A stretch of 11,406 bases of DNA. Origin: Firmicutes bacterium UBA6132. Lineage in GTDB: Bacteria; Bacillota_A; Clostridia; Tissierellales; Sedimentibacteraceae. Position numbers and translations under genes: made by a program. The notes under the pieces are model-generated. The model searched no databases. It saw nothing but the letters and a program-made list of their open reading frames with translations, and was not told where the DNA came from. Positions 1-7,565 of this stretch are shown here, piece by piece (position 1 is the first letter of the stretch; every line of letters starts with the position of its first letter). The stretch is from the NCBI GenBank assembly GCA_002435835.1, contig DIVM01000308.1:1-11406 (forward strand), given 5' to 3'.

Positions 1-48
1 CTTTTTTAAATAATTTATTTCCTTTTCACCATACTTAAATATTTCCAT
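1..48 (-). CDS. Start of a gene leaving the window, possibly a DNA-3-methyladenine glycosylase (partial)
   Basis: Only the first 16 codons are present, beginning MEIFKYGEKEINYLKK. The frame runs off the left edge without a stop. An AGGAG ribosome binding site lies seven bases before the ATG, and a good promoter stands further upstream, so a real gene start is well supported. From memory, clostridial AlkA-type DNA-3-methyladenine glycosylases (HhH-GPD base-excision repair enzymes) begin with a very similar 'YGxKEIxYLKKKD' stretch. With 16 residues and none of the catalytic domain visible, the function is tentative. It is transcribed divergently from the PucR-like regulator, sharing a 165-base intergenic region. 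Confidence 0.55.
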   Translation of the reverse strand, partial: MEIFKYGEKEINYLKK

Positions 49-75
49 ATTATTTCTCCTACTAATAGTAATCAT

Positions 76-103
76 ATTATACCACAAATATAAAAACTTT
101 CAA
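76..103 (-). promoter_or_regulatory. Promoter of the leftmost minus-strand gene
   Basis: On the minus strand, TTGAAA (98-103) is separated by 16 bases from a perfect TATAAT (76-81). The -10 is preceded by TGG, giving the extended -10 TGGTATAAT. Transcription would start near base 69, leaving a leader of about 20 bases that contains the AGGAG site. This is a standard housekeeping sigma-A promoter. Confidence 0.65.
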
Positions 104-125
104 TGATTCCAAAAATTCAATTGTC

Positions 126-150
126 TTCCGGAAAATCCCAATTTAATTGG
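126..150. promoter_or_regulatory. Two palindromes at the pucR-like promoter (candidate operators)
   Basis: TTCCGGAA (126-133) is a perfect 8-bp palindrome. CCAATT-T-AATTGG (138-150) is a perfect 6-bp inverted repeat around one base. The second overlaps the -35 hexamer at 147-152, where a bound repressor would block RNA polymerase. They lie between two divergent genes. Which protein binds is unknown; autoregulation by the adjacent PucR-like protein is the simplest idea. Short AT-rich palindromes also arise by chance. Confidence 0.35.
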
Positions 151-176
151 CAAACTAAAGTATTGTATGATAAAAT
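147..176 (+). promoter_or_regulatory. Promoter of the PucR-like regulator
   Basis: TTGGCA (147-152, five of six matches to TTGACA) is followed after 18 bases by TAAAAT (171-176). TGA directly before it makes an extended -10. The predicted start near base 183 gives a leader of about 30 bases ending in the ribosome binding site at 205-210. Confidence 0.6.
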
Positions 177-204
177 ATTATAGTTATTATATTTTCTATA
201 TTAT

Positions 205-210
205 GAGGTG
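205..210 (+). promoter_or_regulatory. Ribosome binding site that sets the regulator start
   Basis: GAGGTG lies three bases before ATG 214. The alternative in-frame GTG at 208 falls inside this site and cannot use it, so ATG 214 is preferred. Confidence 0.65.
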
Positions 211-213
211 AAC

Positions 214-1368
214 ATGTCTATTACAGTACTAGATGCTATGAAATTAAACAGTTTAAAAAATTTTAACCTTGTTGCTGGACAATGTGGGCTAAACCGTTAC
301 ATAGAAAAAGTAGGGATACTCGATTATGAATTTGTAAAAGAATTAAAAAATCAGTTTATTCAAGGAGAATTTGTATTAAGCAGCCTTTTATTTGCAAAGG
401 ATGATGTTAATTTACTTATTGGTGCAGTGAAAAGTTTAATTGAAGATAATGTTGCTTGTCTTGCTATTAAAAATATATATTATAATGAACTTTTAGATGA
501 GATCATTGAATATGCAAATGAAAAGAATTTTCCTATATTTATTTTTGATAACAGTGTATTTTTTGAAGATATCATTACAGAAATTACCGATACCATAAGA
601 GCTGTAGATAACTATCAGCTTATAGAAGGCAAAATAGATATAATTCTTCAAAAAAACACAAGCAAAACAGTTATAAGAGAATTAGCTATGGAAATTAATA
701 ACAACTTTAATGAACATTTTATTACATTTTATTTTAAAGAAAAAAAATATCGAAGCCAAAGAAATATTATAGGCATATTAGAAAATTATAAGTTAAAAAA
801 TGCTAGCATTTCTGAATCTGTTTTTAAATATAAGGATGGTATTTTAGCTATAGTTACTAAAAAAGATATTAAAAAGTATGATATTAATAAATTAGTTTAT
901 GATTTAGTTTCTAAACTAAATATAAACACTGATGATTTTTATATAGGAATAGGAAATTATCATTCATCATTATATGAACTTGACTATGGCATAACTGAAT
1001 GTCTTAATGCCGTAAAAATAGGAGAAAAGAACCACCAAAATTTAGCTTTTTATAATGACATAGGAATTTATAAAATATTGCTCCCTTACTTAGATGATCA
1101 TTGGATGCAAGATTTTTGTTTGAATTTAATTACACCAATTAAAAATTATGACGAGAAAAATAGTACGGATATGTTAAATACAGCCATTGCTTATATTGAT
1201 AATGAAGGCAAAATTAAAAATACAGCTCAGTTTTTATTTCAGCATGAAAATACAATAAGATATAGAATAAATAAAATAAAAGAAATATTGAAAATGGAAA
1301 ATTCAGATGGTTATTTCTATGAACAATTATCTATTGCAATAAAAATTTATAAACTCACAAATATTTAG
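214..1368 (+). CDS. PucR/CdaR-family transcriptional regulator
   Basis: This is a 384-residue DNA-binding regulator, starting at ATG 214. The first ~125 residues match the PucR N-terminal ligand-sensing domain: a 'VAGQCGLNRYIEKVGILDYE' opening, then 'LSSLLFAKDD' and a 'FPIFIFDNSVFFEDIITEI' segment. The middle (~150-290) resembles the GGDEF-like domain of CdaR proteins, although it is degenerate. The C-terminus carries the PucR helix-turn-helix, recognisable by HENTIRYRINKIKEIL. Members usually respond to purine, amino acid or sugar-acid catabolites. The effector cannot be read from sequence. Targets may be itself, the divergent gene at 1-48, or the transporter 110 bases downstream, with no convincing terminator between. 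It is shorter than many PucR proteins but within range. Confidence 0.85.
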   Translation: MSITVLDAMKLNSLKNFNLVAGQCGLNRYIEKVGILDYEFVKELKNQFIQGEFVLSSLLFAKDDVNLLIGAVKSLIEDNVACLAIKNIYYNELLDEIIEYANEKNFPIFIFDNSVFFEDIITEITDTIRAVDNYQLIEGKIDIILQKNTSKTVIRELAMEINNNFNEHFITFYFKEKKYRSQRNIIGILENYKLKNASISESVFKYKDGILAIVTKKDIKKYDINKLVYDLVSKLNINTDDFYIGIGNYHSSLYELDYGITECLNAVKIGEKNHQNLAFYNDIGIYKILLPYLDDHWMQDFCLNLITPIKNYDEKNSTDMLNTAIAYIDNEGKIKNTAQFLFQHENTIRYRINKIKEILKMENSDGYFYEQLSIAIKIYKLTNI

Positions 1369-1423
1369 TTGTGAAAATTACAATTGAATCTTATTATATT
1401 GTGTTTTTTTACAAATAAAAACA

Positions 1424-1432
1424 TGTTAAAAT
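1424..1432 (+). promoter_or_regulatory. Possible extended -10 promoter of the EamA transporter
   Basis: TGTTAAAAT matches the extended -10 with one mismatch. No -35 hexamer is found at normal spacing. Transcription would start near base 1439, about 40 bases before the ATG. Read-through from the regulator is an alternative. Confidence 0.4.
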
Positions 1433-1478
1433 ATGTATACGAAAATTATTTTATTTAATAAAGGAGATTTAATCAATT

Positions 1479-2366
1479 ATGACGAAAGAAGTTAAATCTG
1501 TACTAATATTGCTATTAACAGCAGCAATATGGGGATTTGCATTTGTTGCTCAAAGAGTTGGCATGCAACATATAGGTCCATTTACTTATACTGGAATAAG
1601 ATTTGCGTTAGGAAGCATTTCATTATTACCCGTAATTTATTTTTTCAACAAGAAAAAATCTAATAAAGAAAAAGATGTTGAAGAGGCAGATTTAAAAACC
1701 ACAATTAAATCAGGTATCATGGCAGGTTGTGTACTATTTATTGCAGCATCACTTCAACAAGTGGGCCTTGTATATACAACTGCTGCAAAAGCTGGATTCA
1801 TTACAAGTTTATATATAGTATTAGTTCCTATATTAGGTATATTTTTAAAACAAAAAACTCATACAAAAACTTGGTTAGGTGCTTTCACAGCCGTTGTGGG
1901 ACTTTATTTATTGAGTATTAATGAAAGCTTTACAATTGAATTTGGAGATTTTTTAGAAATAATAGGAGCTTTTTTCTGGGCAGCACATATTTTATTAATT
2001 GATAAATTTGTAAAAAATGTTGATGCTGTTAAACTTTCATGCGTACAGTTTGCAGCAGGCTCTATTTTAAGTATTATATTTGCAATTATATTTGAAGATA
2101 TTAATGTAAGTAGTATAATGCAAGCAGCAATTCCAATTCTTTATGGTGGTATTTTATCAGGTGGAGTTGCATATACACTCCAAGCAATAGGTCAAAAAGG
2201 GGCAAAGCCAGCCCATGCTGCAATTGCACTTAGTATGGAAGCTGTTTTTGCTGCAATAGGAGGAATTCTTCTATTGTCAGAAATACTTCCTGTTAGAGGT
2301 TATATTGGTTGCGCTTTAATGCTCCTAGGAATGTTAATAGCACAAACTGAAAACCGAAATAATTAA
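1479..2366 (+). CDS. EamA-family (DMT superfamily) permease
   Basis: This is a 295-residue integral membrane protein with about ten hydrophobic segments arranged as two repeated EamA halves (roughly residues 7-147 and 156-290). The first half starts with the typical 'LLLTAAIWGFAFVAQRVGM' helix followed by 'GPFTYTGIRFALG'. The second contains 'GAFFWAAHILLIDKFVK' and ends in 'SEILPVRGYIGCALMLLGMLIAQ'. The family includes exporters of amino acids, nucleosides, drugs and metabolites, so substrate and direction cannot be assigned. The start ATG has AAGGAGA upstream, with a slightly long spacing of about 11-12 bases. It follows the PucR-like gene on the same strand and faces the efflux operon across a palindromic element. 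Confidence 0.88.
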   Translation: MTKEVKSVLILLLTAAIWGFAFVAQRVGMQHIGPFTYTGIRFALGSISLLPVIYFFNKKKSNKEKDVEEADLKTTIKSGIMAGCVLFIAASLQQVGLVYTTAAKAGFITSLYIVLVPILGIFLKQKTHTKTWLGAFTAVVGLYLLSINESFTIEFGDFLEIIGAFFWAAHILLIDKFVKNVDAVKLSCVQFAAGSILSIIFAIIFEDINVSSIMQAAIPILYGGILSGGVAYTLQAIGQKGAKPAHAAIALSMEAVFAAIGGILLLSEILPVRGYIGCALMLLGMLIAQTENRNN

Positions 2367-2382
2367 TTAAAAACAAAAAAAA

Positions 2383-2463
2383 GATTTGGGGACGGAGCTT
2401 TTGCTGATTAGGGACGGACCCTTTTCTGCAAAAGCTCCGTCCCTAAATCACCCAGGGTCTGTC
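2383..2463. repeat. GGGACGG palindromic intergenic element (REP-like), probable bidirectional terminator
   Basis: Bases 2383-2404 pair with 2428-2449 as a 22-bp stem with one G-T wobble; the inner 16 bp (GGGACGGAGCTTTTGC) are perfect. The 23-base loop contains another GGGACGGA, an 8-base direct repeat of the left arm at 22-base offset. Loop bases 2413-2422 can pair with 2454-2463 over 10 bp (one wobble), so the two hairpins interleave. It is GC-rich against an AT-rich genome and is flanked by A-runs on the left and T-runs on the right. It sits between convergent genes, so it could terminate both transcripts. Similar GGGGACGG palindromes are, from memory, dispersed repeats in Clostridia, sometimes linked to REP-associated tyrosine transposases. 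None is encoded here. Confidence 0.75.
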
Positions 2464-2479
2464 GCAAAATCTCTTTTTT

Positions 2480-3667
2480 TTAAACGCTTCTAAGAGCATC
2501 TATTGGATTTAATTTACTTGCTTTTCTTGCTGGTGCTGAACCAAATATTATTCCTACTACAGCTGAAAAACCAAATCCTAATCCAACTGCAGAAGCTGAT
2601 AATGGTAAAGCAATTCCTATGGCTTTTGATGCTACATATGAAATTAATCCACCTAATAAAATCCCAATGAATCCTCCCAATAACGACAAGAAAACTGCTT
2701 CTATCATAAATTGAAGCTGAATGCTTCTTGGTTCTGCTCCAAGAGCCTTTCTTAAGCCTATTTCAGTAGTTCTTTCTGTTACTGAAACAAGCATCATATT
2801 CATTATGCCTATGCCCCCTACTACTAATGATATTGAAGCAATGCCAACAAGCATTCCTTTCATCATACCCTGCATAGTTTTCATTACATCAAGCAAACTG
2901 TCCATTTCTATTAATGTATAGCTATCATCCTTATAATTAAATGCTGCATTTAAAACATTTTTGACTGACTCTGTTATAATTTCTTTATCACCTGCTGGAT
3001 CCATATATAATTCAATAGATACTATATTTTTAGTTCCAGTTAAACTCAACACATTTTTATATGGTATCATAATGCTGGCTTCTTCACTTAAAATCATATT
3101 TGCAACTGGCGAAGCTCCTTCATTTTTTGCTAAAACACCAATAATTAAATACGGAACGCCTTTTAAAGAAATGCTTTTGCCAATAGACTCATCGCCTAAA
3201 AATAATTTTTTTTCTAAATCAGTACTTATTACGCATACTCTGTTTTTATTTTCAACATCTAATACATTAATACCTCTTCCTTTTATAATTAATTTAGCAT
3301 TTTTCATGAAAAACATTTCATTATTGCCCTTAATTATCTCATCTTCATGGATTGTACCATTGTAATATATGTCCATTGATGTAGATACAGTGGGTCCCAT
3401 ACCTGTAATTCCATCTATATTTGTCAGTTCTTTTATATCATTATCCGTCAACCCACTTTTTAAAGGAGTTCCTGTAGCTTGAACCATTAATGTGTTCGCC
3501 CCTAAATCTTCAAATTGTTCATCCACATTATCAATAACACCTTGAACTATAGTGATTAAAGCTATAATAGCTGCAACTCCTATTACAATTCCAAGAATGG
3601 TCAAAAAAGAGCGCATTTTATTATGGATAATATTTTTCCATGACATTATAATACTTTCTTTAAACAT
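2480..3667 (-). CDS. MacB-like ABC transporter permease
   Basis: This is a 395-residue permease of the MacB/FtsX superfamily. One membrane helix lies near residues 21-43 after the typical 'SWKNIIHNKMRSFLTILGIVIGV' opening. A large extracytoplasmic MacB_PCD-type domain follows (~45-265), then three C-terminal helices (~274-296, 325-350, 355-378) of the FtsX domain. Family marks include ERTTEIGLRKALGA, the coupling segment to the ATPase, and the ending 'PARKASKLNPIDALRS'. Such permeases work as dimers with a separate ATPase, using mechanotransmission to export peptides, antibiotics or lipoproteins. The ATG overlaps the end of the ATPase gene by eight bases (ATGTTTAA), implying translational coupling. 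An ATG at codon 8 is a less likely alternative start. The gene ends 17 bases from the palindromic element. Confidence 0.88.
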   Translation of the reverse strand: MFKESIIMSWKNIIHNKMRSFLTILGIVIGVAAIIALITIVQGVIDNVDEQFEDLGANTLMVQATGTPLKSGLTDNDIKELTNIDGITGMGPTVSTSMDIYYNGTIHEDEIIKGNNEMFFMKNAKLIIKGRGINVLDVENKNRVCVISTDLEKKLFLGDESIGKSISLKGVPYLIIGVLAKNEGASPVANMILSEEASIMIPYKNVLSLTGTKNIVSIELYMDPAGDKEIITESVKNVLNAAFNYKDDSYTLIEMDSLLDVMKTMQGMMKGMLVGIASISLVVGGIGIMNMMLVSVTERTTEIGLRKALGAEPRSIQLQFMIEAVFLSLLGGFIGILLGGLISYVASKAIGIALPLSASAVGLGFGFSAVVGIIFGSAPARKASKLNPIDALRSV

Positions 3668-4352
3668 CCGCTCCCACCCCTTCTGTTAAATTGCCATCTA
3701 AAATTGATACAATTCTTTGAGCGTTTTGAGCAATTTTAGAATCATGAGTTATCATTATAATTGTCCTTCCTTCTTTATGAAGGCTTTTAAATAATTCCAT
3801 TACCTGTTGCCCTGTTTTTTGGTCAAGAGCACCTGTAGGTTCGTCTGCAAGCAATATTGTAGGCTGTGTTACAACAGCTCTTGCAATTGCAACACGTTGC
3901 ATCTGCCCTCCTGAAAGTTGGTTTGGATAATTTTTCATTTTATCCTTAAGCCCCACCTTTTCAAGCATTTCTTCTGCTTTTGCTTTTCTTTCCTTTGGTG
4001 TAAACTTTGCATAAATTAAAGGAAGTTCAACATTTTCAAGTGCATTCAATCTTGGCAAAAGTTGAAATTGCTGAAAAACAAATCCTATTTCTTTATTTCT
4101 TATTCTAGCAAGTTCTACTTCATCCATTTCACTTACATTATGACCCGACAAATAATATTCACCACTTGTTTGCACATCGAGGCATCCTATTATATTCATC
4201 ATTGTTGATTTACCTGACCCTGATGGACCTAATAAAGAAACAAATTCATTTTCACAAACAGTAAAATTAATATGCTTTAAAATCATTTGATCTTCGCCAC
4301 CCATACGATATGTTTTAACTATATCTTGCATGACAAGTATTTCTTTTCCCAT
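3660..4352 (-). CDS. MacB/LolD-like ABC transporter ATPase
   Basis: This is a 230-residue ATP-binding subunit if started at ATG 4352. All ABC motifs are present: Walker [10 protein letters not shown] (~42-50), a Q-loop in FVFQQFQ, signature [14 protein letters not shown] (~146-159), Walker [13 protein letters not shown] and the H-loop ITHD. The sequence groups with the three-component export ATPases (MacB/LolD/YknY type). It powers the adjacent permease. ATG 4352 lies one base after the adaptor stop and has a GGCGGTG ribosome binding site; an in-frame GTG at 4361 would overlap the adaptor by eight bases and has a poorer site. It is the middle gene of the operon. Confidence 0.92.
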   Translation of the reverse strand: MGKEILVMQDIVKTYRMGGEDQMILKHINFTVCENEFVSLLGPSGSGKSTMMNIIGCLDVQTSGEYYLSGHNVSEMDEVELARIRNKEIGFVFQQFQLLPRLNALENVELPLIYAKFTPKERKAKAEEMLEKVGLKDKMKNYPNQLSGGQMQRVAIARAVVTQPTILLADEPTGALDQKTGQQVMELFKSLHKEGRTIIMITHDSKIAQNAQRIVSILDGNLTEGVGADV

Positions 4353-4353
4353 G

Positions 4354-5625
4354 CTATTCACCGCCGCCTGATCTCATGGTCTCAAAAGGATTAATTATTT
4401 GTATTGGTACCTGAATTACATCTCCGTCATTTAATCCTTCTGTTATTTGGACTGTTCTTCCATCATTAATTCCTACTTTTACATCTTTTTTAACTACTTC
4501 ACCTTTTTCATTTAAATATAAAACATGTGCGTTGTTTAATTCATCAAATTGTAAAGCTTTCATAGTAATAGTTACTGCACCTGTTGCGCTTTGATTTAAC
4601 ACTTTAACTTCTACGCTCATTCCAGCATATAACTCAGTACTTTTTTCCATTTCAACTTCAGTTGTATAATAAGCAATAGAATTTAATGAAGTAGAAGCTC
4701 CTCCTACAGAATTTTTAGTTATGTCTTTATCCACTTTAGAAATTTTCCCTTTAAATTCCTTATCAAGTGCATCCACTCTAACTATAACATCCTTTCCTAC
4801 AGAAACAGAACTCAAATCATATTCATCAACTTTTATAACTGCTTTAATGTTTTTATAATCAGCTATGTCCATTATTTGAGAGCCTGTCATTAATGATGTA
4901 TTTTCATCAGCATATATTTTTGTTACTTCACCACTTATATCTGCTTTTATAATTGATTCCCCAACTTGGCTTTCAACAGCATCATAAGCTGCCTGAGCTT
5001 GTTTTAGTTGAGCTGCAGCTGAATCGATTGATACACTAATCTGATTTTCTTTTGTTAAATTATAATTTGAAACAGCCGTTTCATACTGCTGTTTTGTTAA
5101 ATCATGCTGTGACTGAGCTTGTTCTAAATTTTGTGCTGAAACTCCGCCTTCTTCATATAAAGATTTTGTCCTTTGCAAATTTTTAACAGCATTTTCATAG
5201 GATAGTTTTGCAGAATTAACTGCACTTTCAAGTTGTATAATCTGTTGTTTTGCTTGTCCGTTTTTAGCATTTTCATAATTAATTTTTGCTAATTCAACAC
5301 TTGCAGCTGCTTGGTCAAGACTTGCTTCAGAGTCAGATTGGTCAACTAGGTACAACACATCACCTGCATTTACATAATCTCCTTCTTTGACTTTAAACTC
5401 TTTTATTTTAATCATTTTATCAGCTACTATATTTTTTTCATCAAAAGCTTCTAAATTTCCGCTAAAGCTGTAATAAGTAACTATGTCGCCTATTTTTACA
5501 TTTTCTTCAGTATATTGCCCTAAATTTCCTTTTGGCTTCATAAAAAATGAAATTCCTGTTATAACTGCAAGACAAATAACAATTATTATTGCAATATTTC
5601 TTTTACGTTTCTTTTTTGCTACCAT
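4354..5625 (-). CDS. MacA/HlyD-like efflux adaptor (membrane fusion protein)
   Basis: This is a 423-residue adaptor. It has a basic N-terminus (KKKRKRN) and one membrane helix at about residues 10-27 anchoring it outside the cell. Split lipoyl (biotinyl-like) halves are seen at 'FKVKEGDYVNAGDVLYLVD' and 'ISGEVTKIYADENTSLMTG'. Between them lies a long Ala/Gln/Glu-rich coiled-coil hairpin (~95-220). A beta-barrel and a membrane-proximal region ('GLNDGDVIQV') follow. Adaptors of this kind link the MacB permease to its export path and stimulate its ATPase. In a Gram-positive cell there is no outer-membrane TolC partner, as in Bacillus YknX. The start is ATG 5625, eight bases after GGAGGGTG; a TTG at 5643 would lie at the edge of that site. 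Confidence 0.88.
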   Translation of the reverse strand: MVAKKKRKRNIAIIIVICLAVITGISFFMKPKGNLGQYTEENVKIGDIVTYYSFSGNLEAFDEKNIVADKMIKIKEFKVKEGDYVNAGDVLYLVDQSDSEASLDQAAASVELAKINYENAKNGQAKQQIIQLESAVNSAKLSYENAVKNLQRTKSLYEEGGVSAQNLEQAQSQHDLTKQQYETAVSNYNLTKENQISVSIDSAAAQLKQAQAAYDAVESQVGESIIKADISGEVTKIYADENTSLMTGSQIMDIADYKNIKAVIKVDEYDLSSVSVGKDVIVRVDALDKEFKGKISKVDKDITKNSVGGASTSLNSIAYYTTEVEMEKSTELYAGMSVEVKVLNQSATGAVTITMKALQFDELNNAHVLYLNEKGEVVKKDVKVGINDGRTVQITEGLNDGDVIQVPIQIINPFETMRSGGGE

Positions 5626-5633
5626 TACTTTAA

Positions 5634-5641
5634 CACCCTCC
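5634..5641 (-). promoter_or_regulatory. Ribosome binding site that sets the adaptor start
   Basis: GGAGGGTG on the minus strand, eight bases before ATG 5625, is close to the full anti-16S complement. It rules out the longer TTG-initiated reading at 5643. Confidence 0.75.
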
Positions 5642-5697
5642 AATTATTTATACATATATTTATTAAATATTCAAAATCTACATAATCTCAATTTAGT

Positions 5698-5706
5698 ATT
5701 ATAACA
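5698..5706 (-). promoter_or_regulatory. Promoter of the efflux operon
   Basis: The minus strand reads TGTTATAAT, a perfect extended -10, with no recognisable -35. Transcription would start near base 5691, giving a leader of about 65 bases. It lies just downstream of the HD-gene terminator, so the efflux operon is probably an independent unit. Confidence 0.6.
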
Positions 5707-5730
5707 AATTTTTCTTAAAAAATCATTAAA

Positions 5731-5775
5731 AAAAATAGGTAATTTAAAACTTTATTGTCTTAATTACCTATTTTT
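5731..5775 (-). terminator. Terminator of the HD-domain gene
   Basis: Bases 5731-5744 (AAAAATAGGTAATT) pair perfectly with 5762-5775 over 14 bp around a 17-base loop. On the minus strand the stem runs into a T-tract (the A-run at 5728-5735). It begins 17 bases past the HD gene stop. The GC content of the stem is low, so strength is uncertain. Confidence 0.7.
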
Positions 5776-5791
5776 AAAAAAACTAATTATA

Positions 5792-6448
5792 TTAGAAATT
5801 CTCACATCTCTGTAAAAATATTTCTATATTTTTCTTTTCGCCAACTACATTAACATTAGTTCTACCTAACCTATCACAATAACCCAATAAAGCTACTTCT
5901 TTTACATCGGATTCTTTTTTCATAGATTCTATATCAGCAAAAGGTAAGTTTTTTACAACATGTAGTATTTGCATATGCCATCTTATAAGTGCAGATACCT
6001 TACTAATAAATATTTCATCTTCTGAAAATTCTCTTAAAAAATGCTTACATAAATCTGCACCAACTTTTTCATGATCATAAGAAGTAATTTTACCCTTTTT
6101 ATTTCTTGTTGTATCTGGTTTTCCTATGTCATGCAGAAGTGCTGCCCACATGAATATTCTTTCATTTTTACTTTTATGTTTTTGCTTAGCTGCTTGATCC
6201 ACAACAAGCATTGTATGGTTCCACACATTACCTTCAGGGTGATGCTGGGGCGATTGTTCCGTTTCTCTTAATCTAAGCAACATATTAAATGGATATTCCT
6301 TAAATATTTTAGTATCAGCTAATAAATTAAAATATTCAGACGGTTTTTCATCAAGTAGCAAATGGTTATTAATTTCATACAACAATAATTTTTTGTTATC
6401 TTCACTTAATAAATCATAATTTAATTCCTTTTGTTTTAATACTTGCAT
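5792..6448 (-). CDS. HD-domain phosphohydrolase, related to the HD domain of tRNA nucleotidyltransferases
   Basis: This is a 218-residue soluble protein. The metal-binding HD signature is clear: H78 in 'VWNHTMLVVD', H106-D107 in 'ALLHDIGKP', H126 in 'SYDHEKVG', and H158 in 'RWHM'. The 'HPEGNVWNHT...LLHDIGKP' pattern is that of the HDIG subgroup found at the C-terminus of bacterial CCA-adding enzymes. Here the nucleotidyltransferase domain is absent, so it is a stand-alone HD protein. Such proteins hydrolyse phosphomonoesters or phosphodiesters of nucleotides; the substrate is unknown. The start has AGAGGT six bases before the ATG. It lies 81 bases after the aldo/keto reductase on the same strand with no obvious terminator between. 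Confidence 0.8.
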   Translation of the reverse strand: MQVLKQKELNYDLLSEDNKKLLLYEINNHLLLDEKPSEYFNLLADTKIFKEYPFNMLLRLRETEQSPQHHPEGNVWNHTMLVVDQAAKQKHKSKNERIFMWAALLHDIGKPDTTRNKKGKITSYDHEKVGADLCKHFLREFSEDEIFISKVSALIRWHMQILHVVKNLPFADIESMKKESDVKEVALLGYCDRLGRTNVNVVGEKKNIEIFLQRCENF

Positions 6449-6529
6449 ATATTACCTCTTTTATTATTACGTCATTTATATTTATTAGCATACCTTAAGC
6501 TTTAAAAAATATTTATCGTATTGCTGCCT

Positions 6530-7480
6530 TTATATAACCCTAATGGCAAAACGTGGGCAAGTTGCAACACAATATCCACATTGCAAACATTTTAATTTAT
6601 CGATTTCTGATTTATTATCTTTGTTAAAACTTATAGCATCACTATGGCAAGTTTCAATACATTTTCCACAACTTACACATTGATGTTGCATAACAATAAC
6701 ATGCTTTTCATTATTAATTTCACTTATTTTTTTTAAATTTTTTACACCATTAAAATAATTAACATTATATGTAACTTCTTCTTTACTTATCATCCCAACT
6801 GCAATAGAATAATTTTCACTTAAATTTCTTGCATATTCCATAGCCTTTTCATAATCATATATTAATGTTCCCCCACCTAAAGCTTTCATTAAATATATAC
6901 CTTTTCCATTTTGTTCACATAAAGATATAGCATTTTTCATATCTTCAAGAGAACCTTCTACTATTCCTCTTCCAACTAAATTTATTAAAGGAAATACAAT
7001 ATCCATATAATCTGTTTTAGCTAATGTTTCAACTAATTTAACATTGTGAGACGATGCTCCGATTGCTTTTATTATTCCCCTTTTTTTATAATCCAATAAA
7101 CACTCTATAGCGCCCTTTCTTTTTTCAAACAAGTCAGGTCCAATTCTTGCAGCGTGCAAATGAAAAATATCTATATATTCTATTCCCATTTTGCTTAGCG
7201 CTTCATTTATTGCAAACTCCATATCTTCATAACTTTCAGCAGCTGATTTTGTAGCAATTATTGGCCTGTTTTTTCTGATAGATAATGCTATTTTAATAGG
7301 TTCATATGTTTTATATGCTTGTGCAGTATCTAAAAAATTAATCCCTAAGTCAAGTCCATAAGATAAAACTTCTGCTGCATCTTCAGGTGTTAAATTTTTT
7401 TGAAGTGGTCCAAAAGGCAAACAACCAAAACAAATTTCAGTAACTTCCATTTTAGTTTTTCCTAAAATTATTTTTTTCAT
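6530..7480 (-). CDS. Aldo/keto reductase with C-terminal 2x[4Fe-4S] ferredoxin domain
   Basis: This is a 316-residue fusion. Residues 1 to ~260 form an aldo/keto reductase barrel with a recognisable tetrad: D51 and Y56 ('FLDTAQAYKTYE'), K78 ('IATKSA') and H109 ('DIFHLHA'). Residues ~267-316 form a two-cluster ferredoxin. The first cluster cysteines are C268, C271, C274 and C278, the second C298, C301, C304 and C308. The last cysteine of cluster 1 is followed by His instead of the usual Pro. Such fusions are common in anaerobes and are usually annotated only as 4Fe-4S-binding aldo/keto reductases. The clusters suggest electron exchange with ferredoxin rather than, or in addition to, NAD(P)H. 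The substrate is unknown. Its ribosome binding site is AAGGGGG. Confidence 0.88.
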   Translation of the reverse strand: MKKIILGKTKMEVTEICFGCLPFGPLQKNLTPEDAAEVLSYGLDLGINFLDTAQAYKTYEPIKIALSIRKNRPIIATKSAAESYEDMEFAINEALSKMGIEYIDIFHLHAARIGPDLFEKRKGAIECLLDYKKRGIIKAIGASSHNVKLVETLAKTDYMDIVFPLINLVGRGIVEGSLEDMKNAISLCEQNGKGIYLMKALGGGTLIYDYEKAMEYARNLSENYSIAVGMISKEEVTYNVNYFNGVKNLKKISEINNEKHVIVMQHQCVSCGKCIETCHSDAISFNKDNKSEIDKLKCLQCGYCVATCPRFAIRVI

Positions 7481-7528
7481 AATTCCCCCTTGTAAAATAT
7501 AAAATATATAATTTAAATTTAAAATTTA

Positions 7529-7552
7529 AAAATCCCTTTTTCAAGAGATTTT
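7529..7552 (-). terminator. Possible weak terminator after the thioesterase
   Basis: On the minus strand an 8-bp stem (AAAATCTC with GGGATTTT, one G-U pair) around an 8-base loop is followed by a short T-rich run. The wobble forms only in the minus-strand RNA, which fits the gene direction. The stem is short, so read-through into the aldo/keto reductase is plausible. Confidence 0.45.
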
Positions 7553-7565
7553 ATTTTTATATATA

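Noticed and set aside
1355..1374. Inverted repeat TCACAA/TTGTGA at the pucR-like stop codon
   Set aside because: Only six pairs with no following T-tract, so it was not called a terminator.
1727..1921. Second plus-strand frame inside the EamA transporter
   Set aside because: It overlaps a clear ten-helix membrane protein in another frame, and its Cys/Ser/Tyr-rich composition is typical of an out-of-frame reading.
2961..3365. Plus-strand open frame of 134 codons inside the permease gene
   Set aside because: It is antisense to a well-supported MacB-like permease, has no recognisable domain or ribosome binding site, and is a by-product of the opposite frame.
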